Shown piece by piece: positions 1 to 8,252 of a stretch of 64,000 nt of DNA; position 1 is the stretch's first letter, and every line of letters begins with the position of its first letter. The notes under the pieces are model-generated. The model did no database searches. It was not told the DNA's origin and worked only from the letters and a program-made list of their open reading frames with translations. The stretch is from Nocardia macrotermitis. Its GTDB lineage: Bacteria > Actinomycetota > Actinomycetes > Mycobacteriales > Mycobacteriaceae. The position numbers and the translations under genes are program-made. Where the stretch lies: contig NZ_WEGK01000012.1 of assembly GCF_009604405.1 (NCBI RefSeq), positions 1-64,000 on the forward strand. The letters are read 5' to 3'.

Positions 1-38
1 ACCGGACCAAGCGAGGTGACCGCCCCTGAAATAACGAC

Positions 39-60
39 CCCCACCCGCAAGAGGGTGGGG
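39..60 (-). terminator. Hairpin terminator candidate after the XRE gene
   Basis: A perfect 8-bp stem (CCCCACCC / GGGTGGGG) encloses the 6-nt loop GCAAGA. It lies about 25 bases past the stop of the leftward XRE-type gene. On the minus strand the hairpin is followed by a moderately T-rich stretch (GTCGTTATTT), which fits an intrinsic terminator. Confidence 0.6.
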
Positions 61-86
61 ACTTTCCCTGGCCACCAGTGGATACC

Positions 87-551
87 TCACTTGGCCACCA
101 ACGGCGACTTCCATATGGCCATTGACAACATCTGCATGATGCACCGCCTGTAGGCGGATGTCTGCAACAGGCCGGGCAGCAACGTCAGCTGAAAACTTGT
201 CATTCGTATGCATGCTTGCTCGAGGCTCATGAAGTGGTCGAAGTGTTGATTCACTACATCGCTGTAGGCTCGCCACCAGCCTTTGTGTGAGTGGCCTTTC
301 GATGCTTTCGCTTCTTCGACCAAACCCATTACTTCACCACTGGCCTCCCCGTCCGCGTCGTACAGATCCAACAGACCCTGGTACTGCAACGTACTGATTC
401 GTACGTATTGGCCTTCTTCCATTCGGCCTACTGTCTGTTTGGAAACATCCATTTGGATAGCCGCAGACAGGAGGCTCTTCCCGGCCTTGAGTCGCAGCTC
501 GCGCAGGCGACGGCCGAGGGCTCGCCGTGGGAGGGTCGATCCGCCTGACAT
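87..551 (-). pseudogene. XRE/DUF5753 (Scr1-type) helix-turn-helix regulator, C-terminally truncated
   Basis: The 154-residue product opens with a helix-turn-helix (about residues 10-65, including LGRRLRELRLKAGKS and VSKQTVGRMEEG). It continues into the start of the DUF5753 ligand/effector region (WWRAYSDVV, LLPGLLQT). Members of this actinobacterial family are normally near 280 residues, so about 120 C-terminal residues are missing and the tail after LLPGLLQTSAYRR does not look like the family. I chose the ATG at 551 rather than a TTG 12 bases upstream; neither has a strong ribosome site. Base composition is less GC-rich than the neighbours. No DUF397 partner is visible. A small functional protein cannot be excluded. 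Confidence 0.65.
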
Positions 552-847
552 GTGTTCAGCCAAGCTTTCTCTTACGGTCCACCACGGACCGTTCTACGTG
601 GAACCACCCCTTACTGGGCCCCGAGTTCAATAGCGGGAGAATCCCTTGTCGGGCGGTCATTTTCGTCTTTCTCGTGTCTACTGGTAGTCACCCCGATGGC
701 CGGGAAGTTCGGATCTATGGGCCGCGCAGAACTTTTCGCGGCGTAGGCATATCCGGGACACCACACGTTTCGCACGGGACGCGATTGATGTGGTGGCTCT
801 CAGCAGCCTCGGCCATCGGGTCGACCACTGACCGAAGGTTCGACGCG

Positions 848-1417
848 ATGACGAATGAGCAAGTACCAGAACCAGATATAGCACGAAATCCGGAGCGCTC
901 GGCGATTCCGGGTGAAGCCGCCGGACTCGCTGCGCGCGACACGCCGTTCGACACGATCGATAATTCGATTCGGAATTGCGTGGAGGCGAAAAACCTCGGA
1001 CTGTGCGCCGACACCGAACGGGCTCGAGGCATGGGTGCCCGCATCATTGTGGCTGCGGAACCGCACGTCTGCGTCGACGCCGATATCGCACTGGCGCACG
1101 AGCAGATGCGCATCCATCGGGCCTGTCGAACGCATCGATGTGCCTGGAAGGCAGCCGCTTTCCAGACGCTCGTGCAGGCCGGTCGCGTAGTGCCGCAGTC
1201 GCTTTCGCCACGTATGCGTGCCGCGATGCGCGGAATCGCCTTCCCCGCACTGGATCACGAACCGTCCCCGGTCGGCGGCCCGACCTCCAGCACGCTCCGC
1301 GAGGTCCTGGACAGGCTCGATGAACTCGTCACGCCGATGCCCGGTATGCGCGGCGGGACCCAAGAGGGCTTGCCCAATCGCACCTCATCCAGGGGGACGT
1401 ATGAACGAAGTCGCTGA
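848..1417 (+). CDS. Conserved actinobacterial hypothetical protein
   Basis: A 189-residue protein without a function I can name. Its middle carries a Cys/His-containing stretch, MRIHRACRTHRCAWKAAA, followed by LVQAGRVVPQSLSPRMRAA and GIAFP. This resembles a family of short Nocardia hypothetical proteins in which RTHRCAWKAA.. is the most conserved part. No signal peptide or membrane segment is evident. The ATG at 848 was preferred over upstream in-frame codons because the extension (back to 527) is composition-biased and unlike the rest. It is the first gene of a run of four overlapping rightward genes; its last 17 bases overlap the next start. Confidence 0.6.
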   Translation: MTNEQVPEPDIARNPERSAIPGEAAGLAARDTPFDTIDNSIRNCVEAKNLGLCADTERARGMGARIIVAAEPHVCVDADIALAHEQMRIHRACRTHRCAWKAAAFQTLVQAGRVVPQSLSPRMRAAMRGIAFPALDHEPSPVGGPTSSTLREVLDRLDELVTPMPGMRGGTQEGLPNRTSSRGTYERSR

Positions 1418-1775
1418 GCGAACATCGAACAACGCCACATCGGGCGCATCGACCACAGGCGAGGGAAATCAGTCCACCACGGAATCGCTCGCTCGGAGCG
1501 GCAGCGATGGACGCGTCGGATACAGCGAGCACCGCACCGAAGCAGGGCAGTGGCAGGCGATCTGGATGTTCGACCAGAGCAGGATCCGAATTGTGCTCGT
1601 GCACAACATGTCCGAATCGACGGATTTGTTCCGGACCGAGTCGCCGACCACCGCGCCGGATCTCGCCCAGATGCGTGAGCAATATCCGCGCTTGTCTCGG
1701 TTGTGGGACGCGATCCGCCACGAGTTCTGGACCGAATCCCTGGGACCCGGTGGCCGACCGCCGACCCGTGCCTGA
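1401..1775 (+). CDS. Hypothetical protein, overlapping operon member
   Basis: A 124-residue protein. A purine-rich ribosome site (AGGGGGA) lies just before the ATG at 1401, inside the end of the preceding gene. The N-terminal 40 residues are Ser/Thr/Asn/Gly rich and look disordered. The C-terminal part (QAIWMFDQSRIRIVLVHNMSE, LWDAIRHEFWTESL) looks globular. No family is recognised. Overlap with both neighbours suggests translational coupling and a shared role. Confidence 0.55.
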   Translation: MNEVAERTSNNATSGASTTGEGNQSTTESLARSGSDGRVGYSEHRTEAGQWQAIWMFDQSRIRIVLVHNMSESTDLFRTESPTTAPDLAQMREQYPRLSRLWDAIRHEFWTESLGPGGRPPTRA

Positions 1776-1959
1776 TCGAGGGCCGCAACCCACGCCCGCC
1801 CGGATCCTGCACGTCGTCCTGCGCGCCGCGAGATCGGGCTACCGGCTCACTCGTGACTCCCCGACGCCGTACCTATGGCAACTGTCCGATGCTCTGGACC
1901 ACAGCCTCATCCATGCGGCCGAAACCCTCGATGAAATCGAACGATGGCTCGACCGATAG
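1750..1959 (+). CDS. Small hypothetical protein, overlapping operon member
   Basis: A 69-residue product starting with GTG inside the end of the preceding gene (26-base overlap). The body, ILHVVLRAARSGYRLTRDS followed by LSDALDHSLIHAAETLDEIERWLDR, reads as a compact two-helix protein and has coding-like composition. No known family. The start is inferred from the overlapping arrangement. Confidence 0.45.
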   Translation: MADRRPVPDRGPQPTPARILHVVLRAARSGYRLTRDSPTPYLWQLSDALDHSLIHAAETLDEIERWLDR

Positions 1960-2501
1960 CCATCCGAACCGAAGGAAGTCATGCCCCATCTCCCAGCGGC
2001 CGCCTCGGATCGGCGGTGCGTATGACCGGCGACTACGCTGGCTCGCCCGACGACTGGACAACCTCGGCAATCGGCGACCCTGTCGCTTGCTGGGATCCCG
2101 CCACGCAGGCCCCGCGGGAGGTCTGGCAGGAAATCGGCCTCGACCTCGATACCGCGACCACTACGATCGGTGGCATCGCACCTCCACGCGAATTCGCCTT
2201 GTACGGCGGGCAATTGACGACGTGGATGTACTCGGTCACCGTCTGGTCGCAGCTCTACACGGTCGAAGATTTTCGTCGCAAAGAGCGCACCCCCTTCACG
2301 ATGGTCCCCATCGCGGGTCCCCCTGCCTACCACTACACACCGGCAGGCGACACCACCGGCGACCATCGCACGATCATCTTCCCCACGTCCTACGGATCGT
2401 GCAGCATCCAGGTGATCCGCCAATCCACCCGAGCCCCGGCCACTCCCGCACGTGAGGCGATACGTATCGCCACCATCCTGGTGCCGGTGCTTCCGAAATA
2501 G
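1944..2501 (+). CDS. Hypothetical protein, last gene of the overlapping cluster
   Basis: Up to 185 residues. The ATG at 1944 overlaps the preceding stop by 16 bases; an alternative ATG at 2022 (MTGDYAGSPDDW) would remove 26 poorly structured residues and is equally plausible. The core alternates short beta-like and aromatic segments (MYSVTVWSQLYTVEDFRR, RTIIFPTSYGSCSIQVI). No signal peptide or transmembrane segment and no recognised domain. Its function probably relates to the three upstream overlapping genes. Confidence 0.5.
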   Translation: MARPIAIRTEGSHAPSPSGRLGSAVRMTGDYAGSPDDWTTSAIGDPVACWDPATQAPREVWQEIGLDLDTATTTIGGIAPPREFALYGGQLTTWMYSVTVWSQLYTVEDFRRKERTPFTMVPIAGPPAYHYTPAGDTTGDHRTIIFPTSYGSCSIQVIRQSTRAPATPAREAIRIATILVPVLPK

Positions 2502-2953
2502 CGTGAGCGGCAACCGGATCGACGCTGTAGGGCCGGTGGATGCTGCACGGCCCGGGAGCATGCGGCATTTGGCTCTGGGCACATTCGGTGGTCTCTGCAC
2601 GGCCGCCGATTCCGCAGGCTCGGATGCGGCATGAATGATCTTGTCGTAATGGGTATTTCGCGCAGCGATCGTGATGTGCCACCCGCGCGGACCACCGGAT
2701 CGGCGTGACCACCGAATGTGGACCAGAGCCCAGCATTTGGTGGCAATGTGTGGTCTCCGAGCTGGTGGTAGCCGCTGCGAGAGAGAGCTGCCGCAGGTGT
2801 GGGGCTTGTTCCGCGCACGACGTGTGGTCACCGATGCGAAGTCGCAGAGACTGTGTGAAGCCCCGTGAAATCGTCAGTGCGCCTGGGTATTCGACGGGTT
2901 ACGCGGACGAGCGGCAATGGGCGGCCGACATCGGCCGACCGCCCACCGGCGAT
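2502..2953. other. Gene-free interval between convergent genes
   Basis: About 450 bases between the stop of the hypothetical cluster and the stop of the leftward ald gene. The open frames here are interrupted or of non-coding composition. I saw no strong hairpin followed by T residues, no repeat and no RNA gene. Confidence 0.5.
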
Positions 2954-4063
2954 CTACGCGAGCGCCATCGTGTGCGCGGTGTATCCGTGCGCGGCGGCGA
3001 CCGACTCGGACAACAGTTCACCGGCATGCGTGCTGAGCCCGGCGGCCAGGCCGGGATCGGCGGCGAGCGCGTCGCGCCAGCCGTGGTCGGCGAGCGAAAT
3101 CACGTACGGCAGTGTGGCATTGGTGAGCGCGACGGTGGAGGTCGACGGTACCGCGCCGGGCATGTTCGCCACGCAGTAGAAGACCGTGTCGTGGACGCGG
3201 TAGGTGGGGGCGTCGTGGGTGGTCGGGCGGGAATCGGCGAAGCAGCCGCCCTGATCGATCGCGATATCCACCAGTACCGCACCGGATTTCATCTGCGAGA
3301 CGAGCTCGTTGGAAACCAGGGTCGGGGCCTTCGCGCCGGGGACCAGGACCGCGCCGATCACCAGATCCGCTTCGCGCACAGCGTGTTCGACCTCGTGGGC
3401 GTTGGAGACGACGGTGCGCACCCGGCCGCGGTAGTGCGCGTCGAGTTCGCGCAGCGGGGCGATGTTCACATCCAGCACGGTGACCTCGGCGCGCATGCCG
3501 ACGGCGATCTCGGTGGCGTTGCGTCCGGCGACACCCGCGCCGATGACGGTGACCTTCGCCGGTGGGGTGCCCGGGACCCCGCCCATGAGTACGCCGCGAC
3601 CGCCGCCGCTGCGCATCAGGTGGTACGCGCCCGCCTGGGGAGCGAGGCGTCCGGCGACCTCGCTCATCGGCGCGAGCAGCGGCAGCGAACCGTTGCGGCC
3701 GGTGACGGTTTCGTAGGCGATGGCGGTGGTTCCGGCGGCCAGCAGCGCGTCGGTGCATTCCACCGAGGCGGCCAGATGCAGGTAGGTGAACAGCACCTGA
3801 TCCGCGCGTAAGCGCGAATATTCCTGGGCCACAGGTTCTTTCACCTTGAGGATCATTTCGGCGGTCGCCCACACCGCGTCCGCGGACTCCAGCACGCGCG
3901 CACCGGCGAGCAGGTACGCGTCGTCCTCGAAGGCCGATCCGACTCCCGCGCCCGCCTCCACGTACACCTCGTGCCCGTGGGCTACCAACTCGCGGACCCC
4001 CGCCGGGGTGCACGCGACCCGGTACTCGTGGTTCTTCACCTCACGGGGGATGCCGATCTTCAT
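2954..4063 (-). CDS. ald: L-alanine dehydrogenase
   Basis: A 369-residue cytoplasmic enzyme interconverting alanine and pyruvate/ammonia with NAD(H); length and layout match the family. The N-terminal signature MKIGIPREVKNHEYRVA is typical. The substrate/catalytic residues are visible as Lys75 (in KVKEP) and His96 (in YLHLAA). The NAD-binding Rossmann loop GAGVAGRNA follows in the middle. The start has a good ribosome site (AGGAG, 5 bases upstream). In mycobacteria ald responds to alanine and to low oxygen through an Lrp/AsnC regulator. Here a 20-bp palindrome sits just upstream of the start. An Lrp/AsnC gene lies 8 kb away but not adjacent. Confidence 0.95.
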   Translation of the reverse strand: MKIGIPREVKNHEYRVACTPAGVRELVAHGHEVYVEAGAGVGSAFEDDAYLLAGARVLESADAVWATAEMILKVKEPVAQEYSRLRADQVLFTYLHLAASVECTDALLAAGTTAIAYETVTGRNGSLPLLAPMSEVAGRLAPQAGAYHLMRSGGGRGVLMGGVPGTPPAKVTVIGAGVAGRNATEIAVGMRAEVTVLDVNIAPLRELDAHYRGRVRTVVSNAHEVEHAVREADLVIGAVLVPGAKAPTLVSNELVSQMKSGAVLVDIAIDQGGCFADSRPTTHDAPTYRVHDTVFYCVANMPGAVPSTSTVALTNATLPYVISLADHGWRDALAADPGLAAGLSTHAGELLSESVAAAHGYTAHTMALA

Positions 4064-4088
4064 CTACGCTCCTCGCTCTCGGCCGACT

Positions 4089-4108
4089 GGAGCGCTGAAC
4101 AGCGCTCC
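4089..4108 (-). promoter_or_regulatory. 20-bp palindrome in the ald leader
   Basis: GGAGCGCTG and CAGCGCTCC are perfect 9-base arms around AA, beginning 26 bases upstream of the ald start. The two-base centre makes it a poor RNA hairpin and a good dimeric DNA-binding site. The position, around the likely transcription start, suggests repression. Confidence 0.5.
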
Positions 4109-4248
4109 TATCGTCGAGTATGAAGATTCTGCGTGATGCTGGCTATATTGCCGAAGTTAATTCTGTATTTGCTCCGTAAACGATCTGTATCATCGGAAAA
4201 TCAACCCAAGGGGCTCGGTGTGTCGAAGCTTATTCGGCGAGTCCGCGA

Positions 4249-5805
4249 TCACGCGTCGCGCTTGCGGCTCAGGACGCCGTCGACCGCGCTGAACGCGGCC
4301 GCGACCAGGATCAGGATCGCCGAGACGAGCAGCGCGATGTCCAGGCCGTGATGGAAGGCCGTCTTGGCGGTGTCGATCAACTCGTGGAGCTTCGACAGAT
4401 AGTTGGCGTACGGCTTGAGGTCGTAGGGGAAACGGCCGCGTTCGGCGGCGTCGATGGCCGCGGGTTGCAGGTTCGCGGGTAGGCCCGCTGCGGTCATCTT
4501 CTCCTGCATGTCGCTGGTGAGCAGCGCGTTCACCAGGGCTCCCAGCACGGCGACGCCGATCGCCGAACCGACCTGGCGCATCGTATTGGTCACCGCGGCG
4601 GCCATTCCCGAATGTGCGGCCGGGACGCCGGACAGCACCGCCGAGGTCAGCGGCACCACCGCGACGCCGAAGCCGAGTCCGGCCACCGCCATCGCCGAGG
4701 ACAGCGACACATCATCCGGCGGGATGGTCCCGAGCATGTACCGCGTCAGCAGGATGCCGGCCGCGCCGATCACGCAGCCCACGATCATCGGGACGCGGGA
4801 GCCGAATCGCGCCACCCAGAACCCGGTGGCCAGCGATCCGACCACGATCGCGATCGCCATCGGCGCGAACACCGTGGCCGTGCGCGAGCCCGAATACGAC
4901 TGTGTCACTTGCAGATACAGCGCGGTGAAGAAGAAGATCGAGAATATGCCGAAGTAGACCGCGAAGGCGACGACCAGCGAGCCACGCACCGCGGGCAGGC
5001 GCAGATAGCGGAAATCGAGCATGGGCGCGCGTGCCCGGGTCTCCACGACGACGAATCCCGCGAACGCCACCGCACCGAGTACGAACAGCGCGATCACCGA
5101 GGGCGCGCCGTAACCGACGTTCTCACCGGAGGTGGCCGCGTAGATCACCGCACCGAGGAACAGCGCGCCCAACACGATTCCGGCCCAGTCGATCGGTCCG
5201 GGATGCGGATCGGCGCTCTCGGGCACCGACCACAGCGCCACCACCAGCGCCGCCGCGCCGATGATCAGGTTGAACCAGAAGATCGACTGCCATCCGTAGG
5301 CGTTCACCAGCGCGCCGCCCAATACCGGCCCGGCCGCCAGCGCCAGCCCCGACACCGCCGCCCAGACGCCGATCGCGCGGGCGCGTTTACGTTCGTCCGG
5401 ATAGATGTGCCGCAGCAGCGACAGGGTGCCCGGCTCCGACGCCGCCGCGCCCAGGCCCATGATCGCGCGTCCGGCGATCAGCGCGTGCACGCTCGCGGCC
5501 ATCGCGGCCACGACCGACCCCGCGCAGAAGATCACCAGCCCGACGATCATGACCCGCTTGCGCCCCCACCGATCACCCAGTGACCCGCCGGCCAGCATGA
5601 GCCCCGCGAAAACCAGCGTGTAGGCATTGACCACCCACTGCAACAGCACCACGCCGGTGCCGAAATCGTGCCGGATATCGCCCAGGGCGACGCTCACGAC
5701 GGTGGTGTCCAGGAAGGTGACGAACAGGACGGCAGTCACCGCTGCCAGTGCAATCCCCGGCCGCTTGGCGGTCCCCGAGGCATTGTCGATGCGCTCCACC
5801 GGCAC
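4249..5805 (-). CDS. MFS drug-efflux transporter, DHA2 (14-TM) type
   Basis: A 518-residue membrane protein, the usual size for 14-helix proton-driven exporters of the EmrB/QacA type. The first helix carries FVTFLDTTVVSVAL (motif D1-like). The loop between helices 2 and 3 has GSLGDRWGRKRVM (motif A). Motif C-like GPVLGGALVNAYGWQSIFW is present. Near the C-terminus a soluble loop (MTAAGLPANLQPAAIDAAERG) precedes the last helix, as is common in this subfamily. It starts with GTG. No regulator gene is adjacent, so substrate and control cannot be inferred. Confidence 0.9.
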   Translation of the reverse strand: MPVERIDNASGTAKRPGIALAAVTAVLFVTFLDTTVVSVALGDIRHDFGTGVVLLQWVVNAYTLVFAGLMLAGGSLGDRWGRKRVMIVGLVIFCAGSVVAAMAASVHALIAGRAIMGLGAAASEPGTLSLLRHIYPDERKRARAIGVWAAVSGLALAAGPVLGGALVNAYGWQSIFWFNLIIGAAALVVALWSVPESADPHPGPIDWAGIVLGALFLGAVIYAATSGENVGYGAPSVIALFVLGAVAFAGFVVVETRARAPMLDFRYLRLPAVRGSLVVAFAVYFGIFSIFFFTALYLQVTQSYSGSRTATVFAPMAIAIVVGSLATGFWVARFGSRVPMIVGCVIGAAGILLTRYMLGTIPPDDVSLSSAMAVAGLGFGVAVVPLTSAVLSGVPAAHSGMAAAVTNTMRQVGSAIGVAVLGALVNALLTSDMQEKMTAAGLPANLQPAAIDAAERGRFPYDLKPYANYLSKLHELIDTAKTAFHHGLDIALLVSAILILVAAAFSAVDGVLSRKRDA

Positions 5806-5960
5806 AGGCTAACGGTCCGGACCCTCGGATGGGCACCGAGTTTCCCGGTTCGATGTCTGCCCGTTGTGTTGCACGGTGCCGACAGTCGTCGGAACGTGAA
5901 CAACGCAGTGGGAGCGCGTGATTCGCGTTGTGTCGTCGCGATGCGGGACTTCGGATGTGG

Positions 5961-7184
5961 TCAGCGGATCGTATCGAAGGAGATCGAAGACTCCGCCGCC
6001 GATTGCGTGCCCTGTATTTCGGGGGTCGTGGTGAGGTGACGGTGGCGGCTCAGGGGTGCCGCGGCGGCGGGGTGGGCGGCGATCAGGGCTGCGCCCTTGC
6101 AGATGGTTTCCTTGTAGCGGGCGGCTCGGCGGCCCTTCAGGACGACGTTTCTGGGGCGGTCGTCGGGCGTGACGAACTGGAGGAGGGCGTCGTGGCGGCC
6201 GAGGCTGATGCACTGGGTGACGTAGAAGATCGGGACGCGGGGGACGCGGCGGGTGGTGAGGCGGGCGGCGATGGCGTCGGCGGCTTGCCAGGCCATCGGG
6301 ATGCCCGAGGCGCAGGACATGCGGAACGGTTCGATGCCGGGGCCGTCGGCCAGGGCGGCATCGCCGACGGCGTAGACGTCGGGGTGGGAGATCGAACGCA
6401 TGGTGCGGTCGACCATGATTCGGCCGGACGGGGCGACGGTCAGGGGAGTGGCGGCGGCGATGGGGTGGACCGCGAAGCCCGCTGTCCACACGGTCACATC
6501 GGCCGGCACGACCTGGTCCTCGGTGGTGGTCGCGCCGGCCGCGTCGATCCGGGCGATGCCGGTGTGGGTGCGGACGGTGATGCCGAGTCGCTCGAAGACC
6601 GCGTCGAGATGCCGACGGGCCCGCTCGCTGAGTCGATCGCCGAGGCTCGTGCGGACGGCGAGCGTCACCGCGAGATCCGGTCGGGACTCGGCGATCTCGG
6701 TGGCCGCCTCGATGCCGGTGAGCCCGCCGCCGACGACCAGTACCGTTGCGCCGGAATCGAGTTCGCTCAGACGGTCGCGCAGCCGCAGCGCGGTTCGCGG
6801 GTCGGTCACGGTGTGGGCGTACTCGGCGACACCCGGCACACCGTTACTCCCGGCGGTGCTGCCGAGCGCGTAAACCAGTGTGTCGTAACCGATTTCGATC
6901 TCGCTACCATGTTCGTGAACGTGCACGAGCTGGCGGTCCACATCCACCGAACCCACCCTGGCGATGCGCAGCACGATGCCCGTGCCCGCGAAGAGCTCGG
7001 CGAGCGGCCGACGCGTGAGCCGCTGCCCTACGGCCAGCTGATGCATGCGGACGCGTTCGGCGAAATCGGGATCGGCATTGACCACGGTGATCTCGACGTC
7101 GTCGGGATGCAGGCGATGCGCGAGACGGCTGGCGGCATTGGCTCCGGCGTATCCGGCTCCGAGGACGACGATGCGGTGCTTCAT
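5961..7184 (-). CDS. FAD-dependent NAD(P)H oxidoreductase (NDH-2-like) linked to an ECF41 sigma factor
   Basis: A 407-residue two-dinucleotide-binding-domain flavoprotein. FAD site: IVVLGAGYAGANAA at the N-terminus. NAD(P)H site: VLVVGGGLTGIEAA in the middle. The second FAD motif is DVYAVGDAAL. It resembles type-II NADH dehydrogenase/AIF-like proteins but shows no clear C-terminal membrane helix. It lies 78 bases downstream of the ECF41 sigma gene in the same direction. ECF41 factors are usually encoded beside an oxidoreductase, carboxymuconolactone decarboxylase or epimerase, so it is the likely main target or partner. Ribosome site GGAGTCAGAG precedes the ATG. Confidence 0.88.
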   Translation of the reverse strand: MKHRIVVLGAGYAGANAASRLAHRLHPDDVEITVVNADPDFAERVRMHQLAVGQRLTRRPLAELFAGTGIVLRIARVGSVDVDRQLVHVHEHGSEIEIGYDTLVYALGSTAGSNGVPGVAEYAHTVTDPRTALRLRDRLSELDSGATVLVVGGGLTGIEAATEIAESRPDLAVTLAVRTSLGDRLSERARRHLDAVFERLGITVRTHTGIARIDAAGATTTEDQVVPADVTVWTAGFAVHPIAAATPLTVAPSGRIMVDRTMRSISHPDVYAVGDAALADGPGIEPFRMSCASGIPMAWQAADAIAARLTTRRVPRVPIFYVTQCISLGRHDALLQFVTPDDRPRNVVLKGRRAARYKETICKGAALIAAHPAAAAPLSRHRHLTTTPEIQGTQSAAESSISFDTIR

Positions 7185-7262
7185 CTCTGACTCCTGTCTC
7201 GGGCTTCGCCTCTTGAACCGGACAGCGGGTCGTTTACTGACAGCTCTCGGCTGTGAAGCCGG

Positions 7263-8207
7263 TCACCATGCGGCCACCAGCGGTTCCTCGTGCGTGGTCG
7301 CCGCCCATGCCCGGGTGAGGCGATCGAGCTTGGCCGGGTTGGCGTGGATGCGCACGGCCGTGATCCCGCCCGGGGTCGACTCCAACACGATCGCCGCCGC
7401 GATACGGTCGCCGACCTGCGCCAGAATCGCCGGATCCCCGTTCACGACGTCGGCGTACAGGGCCGGTGCGCCACCCACCCAACCCCGCTTCTGGTCGGTC
7501 GGGCGGAACAGCCCGCGCAGATACCGGGCCACCGCCAGCGCACCACCGATCGGTGTGCGACGAGCCGGAAGCACCCCGCCGCCGTCCGCGACACCGGTCA
7601 CCTCGCCGGTGAGCAGCCCGATCAACGGTTCGATCGCGCCGCCCGCGGTGGCGGCCAGGAATTCCGCGGCGATCCGGCGCGCGGCGTCCCGATCGACCTC
7701 GGTGCGCGAAACTCCGGCGCCGAGATGCTGTTTCGCGCGACGGTAGAGCTGCTGACAGTTCGGTTCGGTCAGGTTCACGATCCGCGCGATCTCGGCGTGC
7801 GGGTAACCGAACGCCTCGCGCAGCACGTAGACCGCGCGCTCGCGGGGTGCGAGACGTTCCATGAGCGTGAGCACGGCCAGGGACACCGACTCGCGCTGTT
7901 CGACGGTGTCGGCCGGGCCCAGCATCGCGTCGTCGGTGAGCAGCGGTTCGGGCAGCCACTGCCCGACATAGGTTTCGCGTCGAGCTCGCGCGGAGGTCAG
8001 CTGGTTGAGGCACAGGTTGGTCAGCACCGTCGTCAGCCACGCTTCGGGAGTGCGGATCTGTTCGTGGTCGGCGGCCTGCCAGCGCAGGAACGTGTCCTGC
8101 ACCGCGTCCTCGGCGTCGCTCGCCGAACCCAGCAGCCGGTAGGCGATGGCCTCGAGGCGGGCGCGGGCATCCTCGAATACGTCGATCTCGTGCGAACCCA
8201 GCGGCAT
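7263..8207 (-). CDS. sigJ: ECF41-family RNA polymerase sigma factor (SigJ-like)
   Basis: A 314-residue extracytoplasmic-function sigma factor with a C-terminal SnoaL-like domain instead of an anti-sigma partner. Sigma region 2 lies at about residues 11-75 (RLLGSASDAEDAVQDTFLRW) and region 4 at about 105-165. The ECF41 hallmarks are all visible: WLPEP (84-88) in the linker, DGGG (208-211), and NPAKL (290-294) in place of NPDKL. In this group the C-terminal domain itself tunes activity. I took the ATG at 8207 because it gives the usual short N-terminus. A GTG at 8252, one base from the preceding stop, would add 15 residues. Upstream neighbour: glycosyltransferase gene. Confidence 0.92.
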   Translation of the reverse strand: MPLGSHEIDVFEDARARLEAIAYRLLGSASDAEDAVQDTFLRWQAADHEQIRTPEAWLTTVLTNLCLNQLTSARARRETYVGQWLPEPLLTDDAMLGPADTVEQRESVSLAVLTLMERLAPRERAVYVLREAFGYPHAEIARIVNLTEPNCQQLYRRAKQHLGAGVSRTEVDRDAARRIAAEFLAATAGGAIEPLIGLLTGEVTGVADGGGVLPARRTPIGGALAVARYLRGLFRPTDQKRGWVGGAPALYADVVNGDPAILAQVGDRIAAAIVLESTPGGITAVRIHANPAKLDRLTRAWAATTHEEPLVAAW

Positions 8208-8252
8208 GCCTCGATTCTCGCTCGCCGGGCTCGCGGCCTGTCCGAAGGGCAC

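Noticed and set aside
69..100. Direct repeat TGGCCACCA at 69-77 and 92-100 as an insertion duplication
   Set aside because: Too short, with no mobile element between the copies.
2705..3811. 368-residue open frame opposite ald
   Set aside because: Antisense shadow of a clear alanine dehydrogenase gene with unnatural composition.
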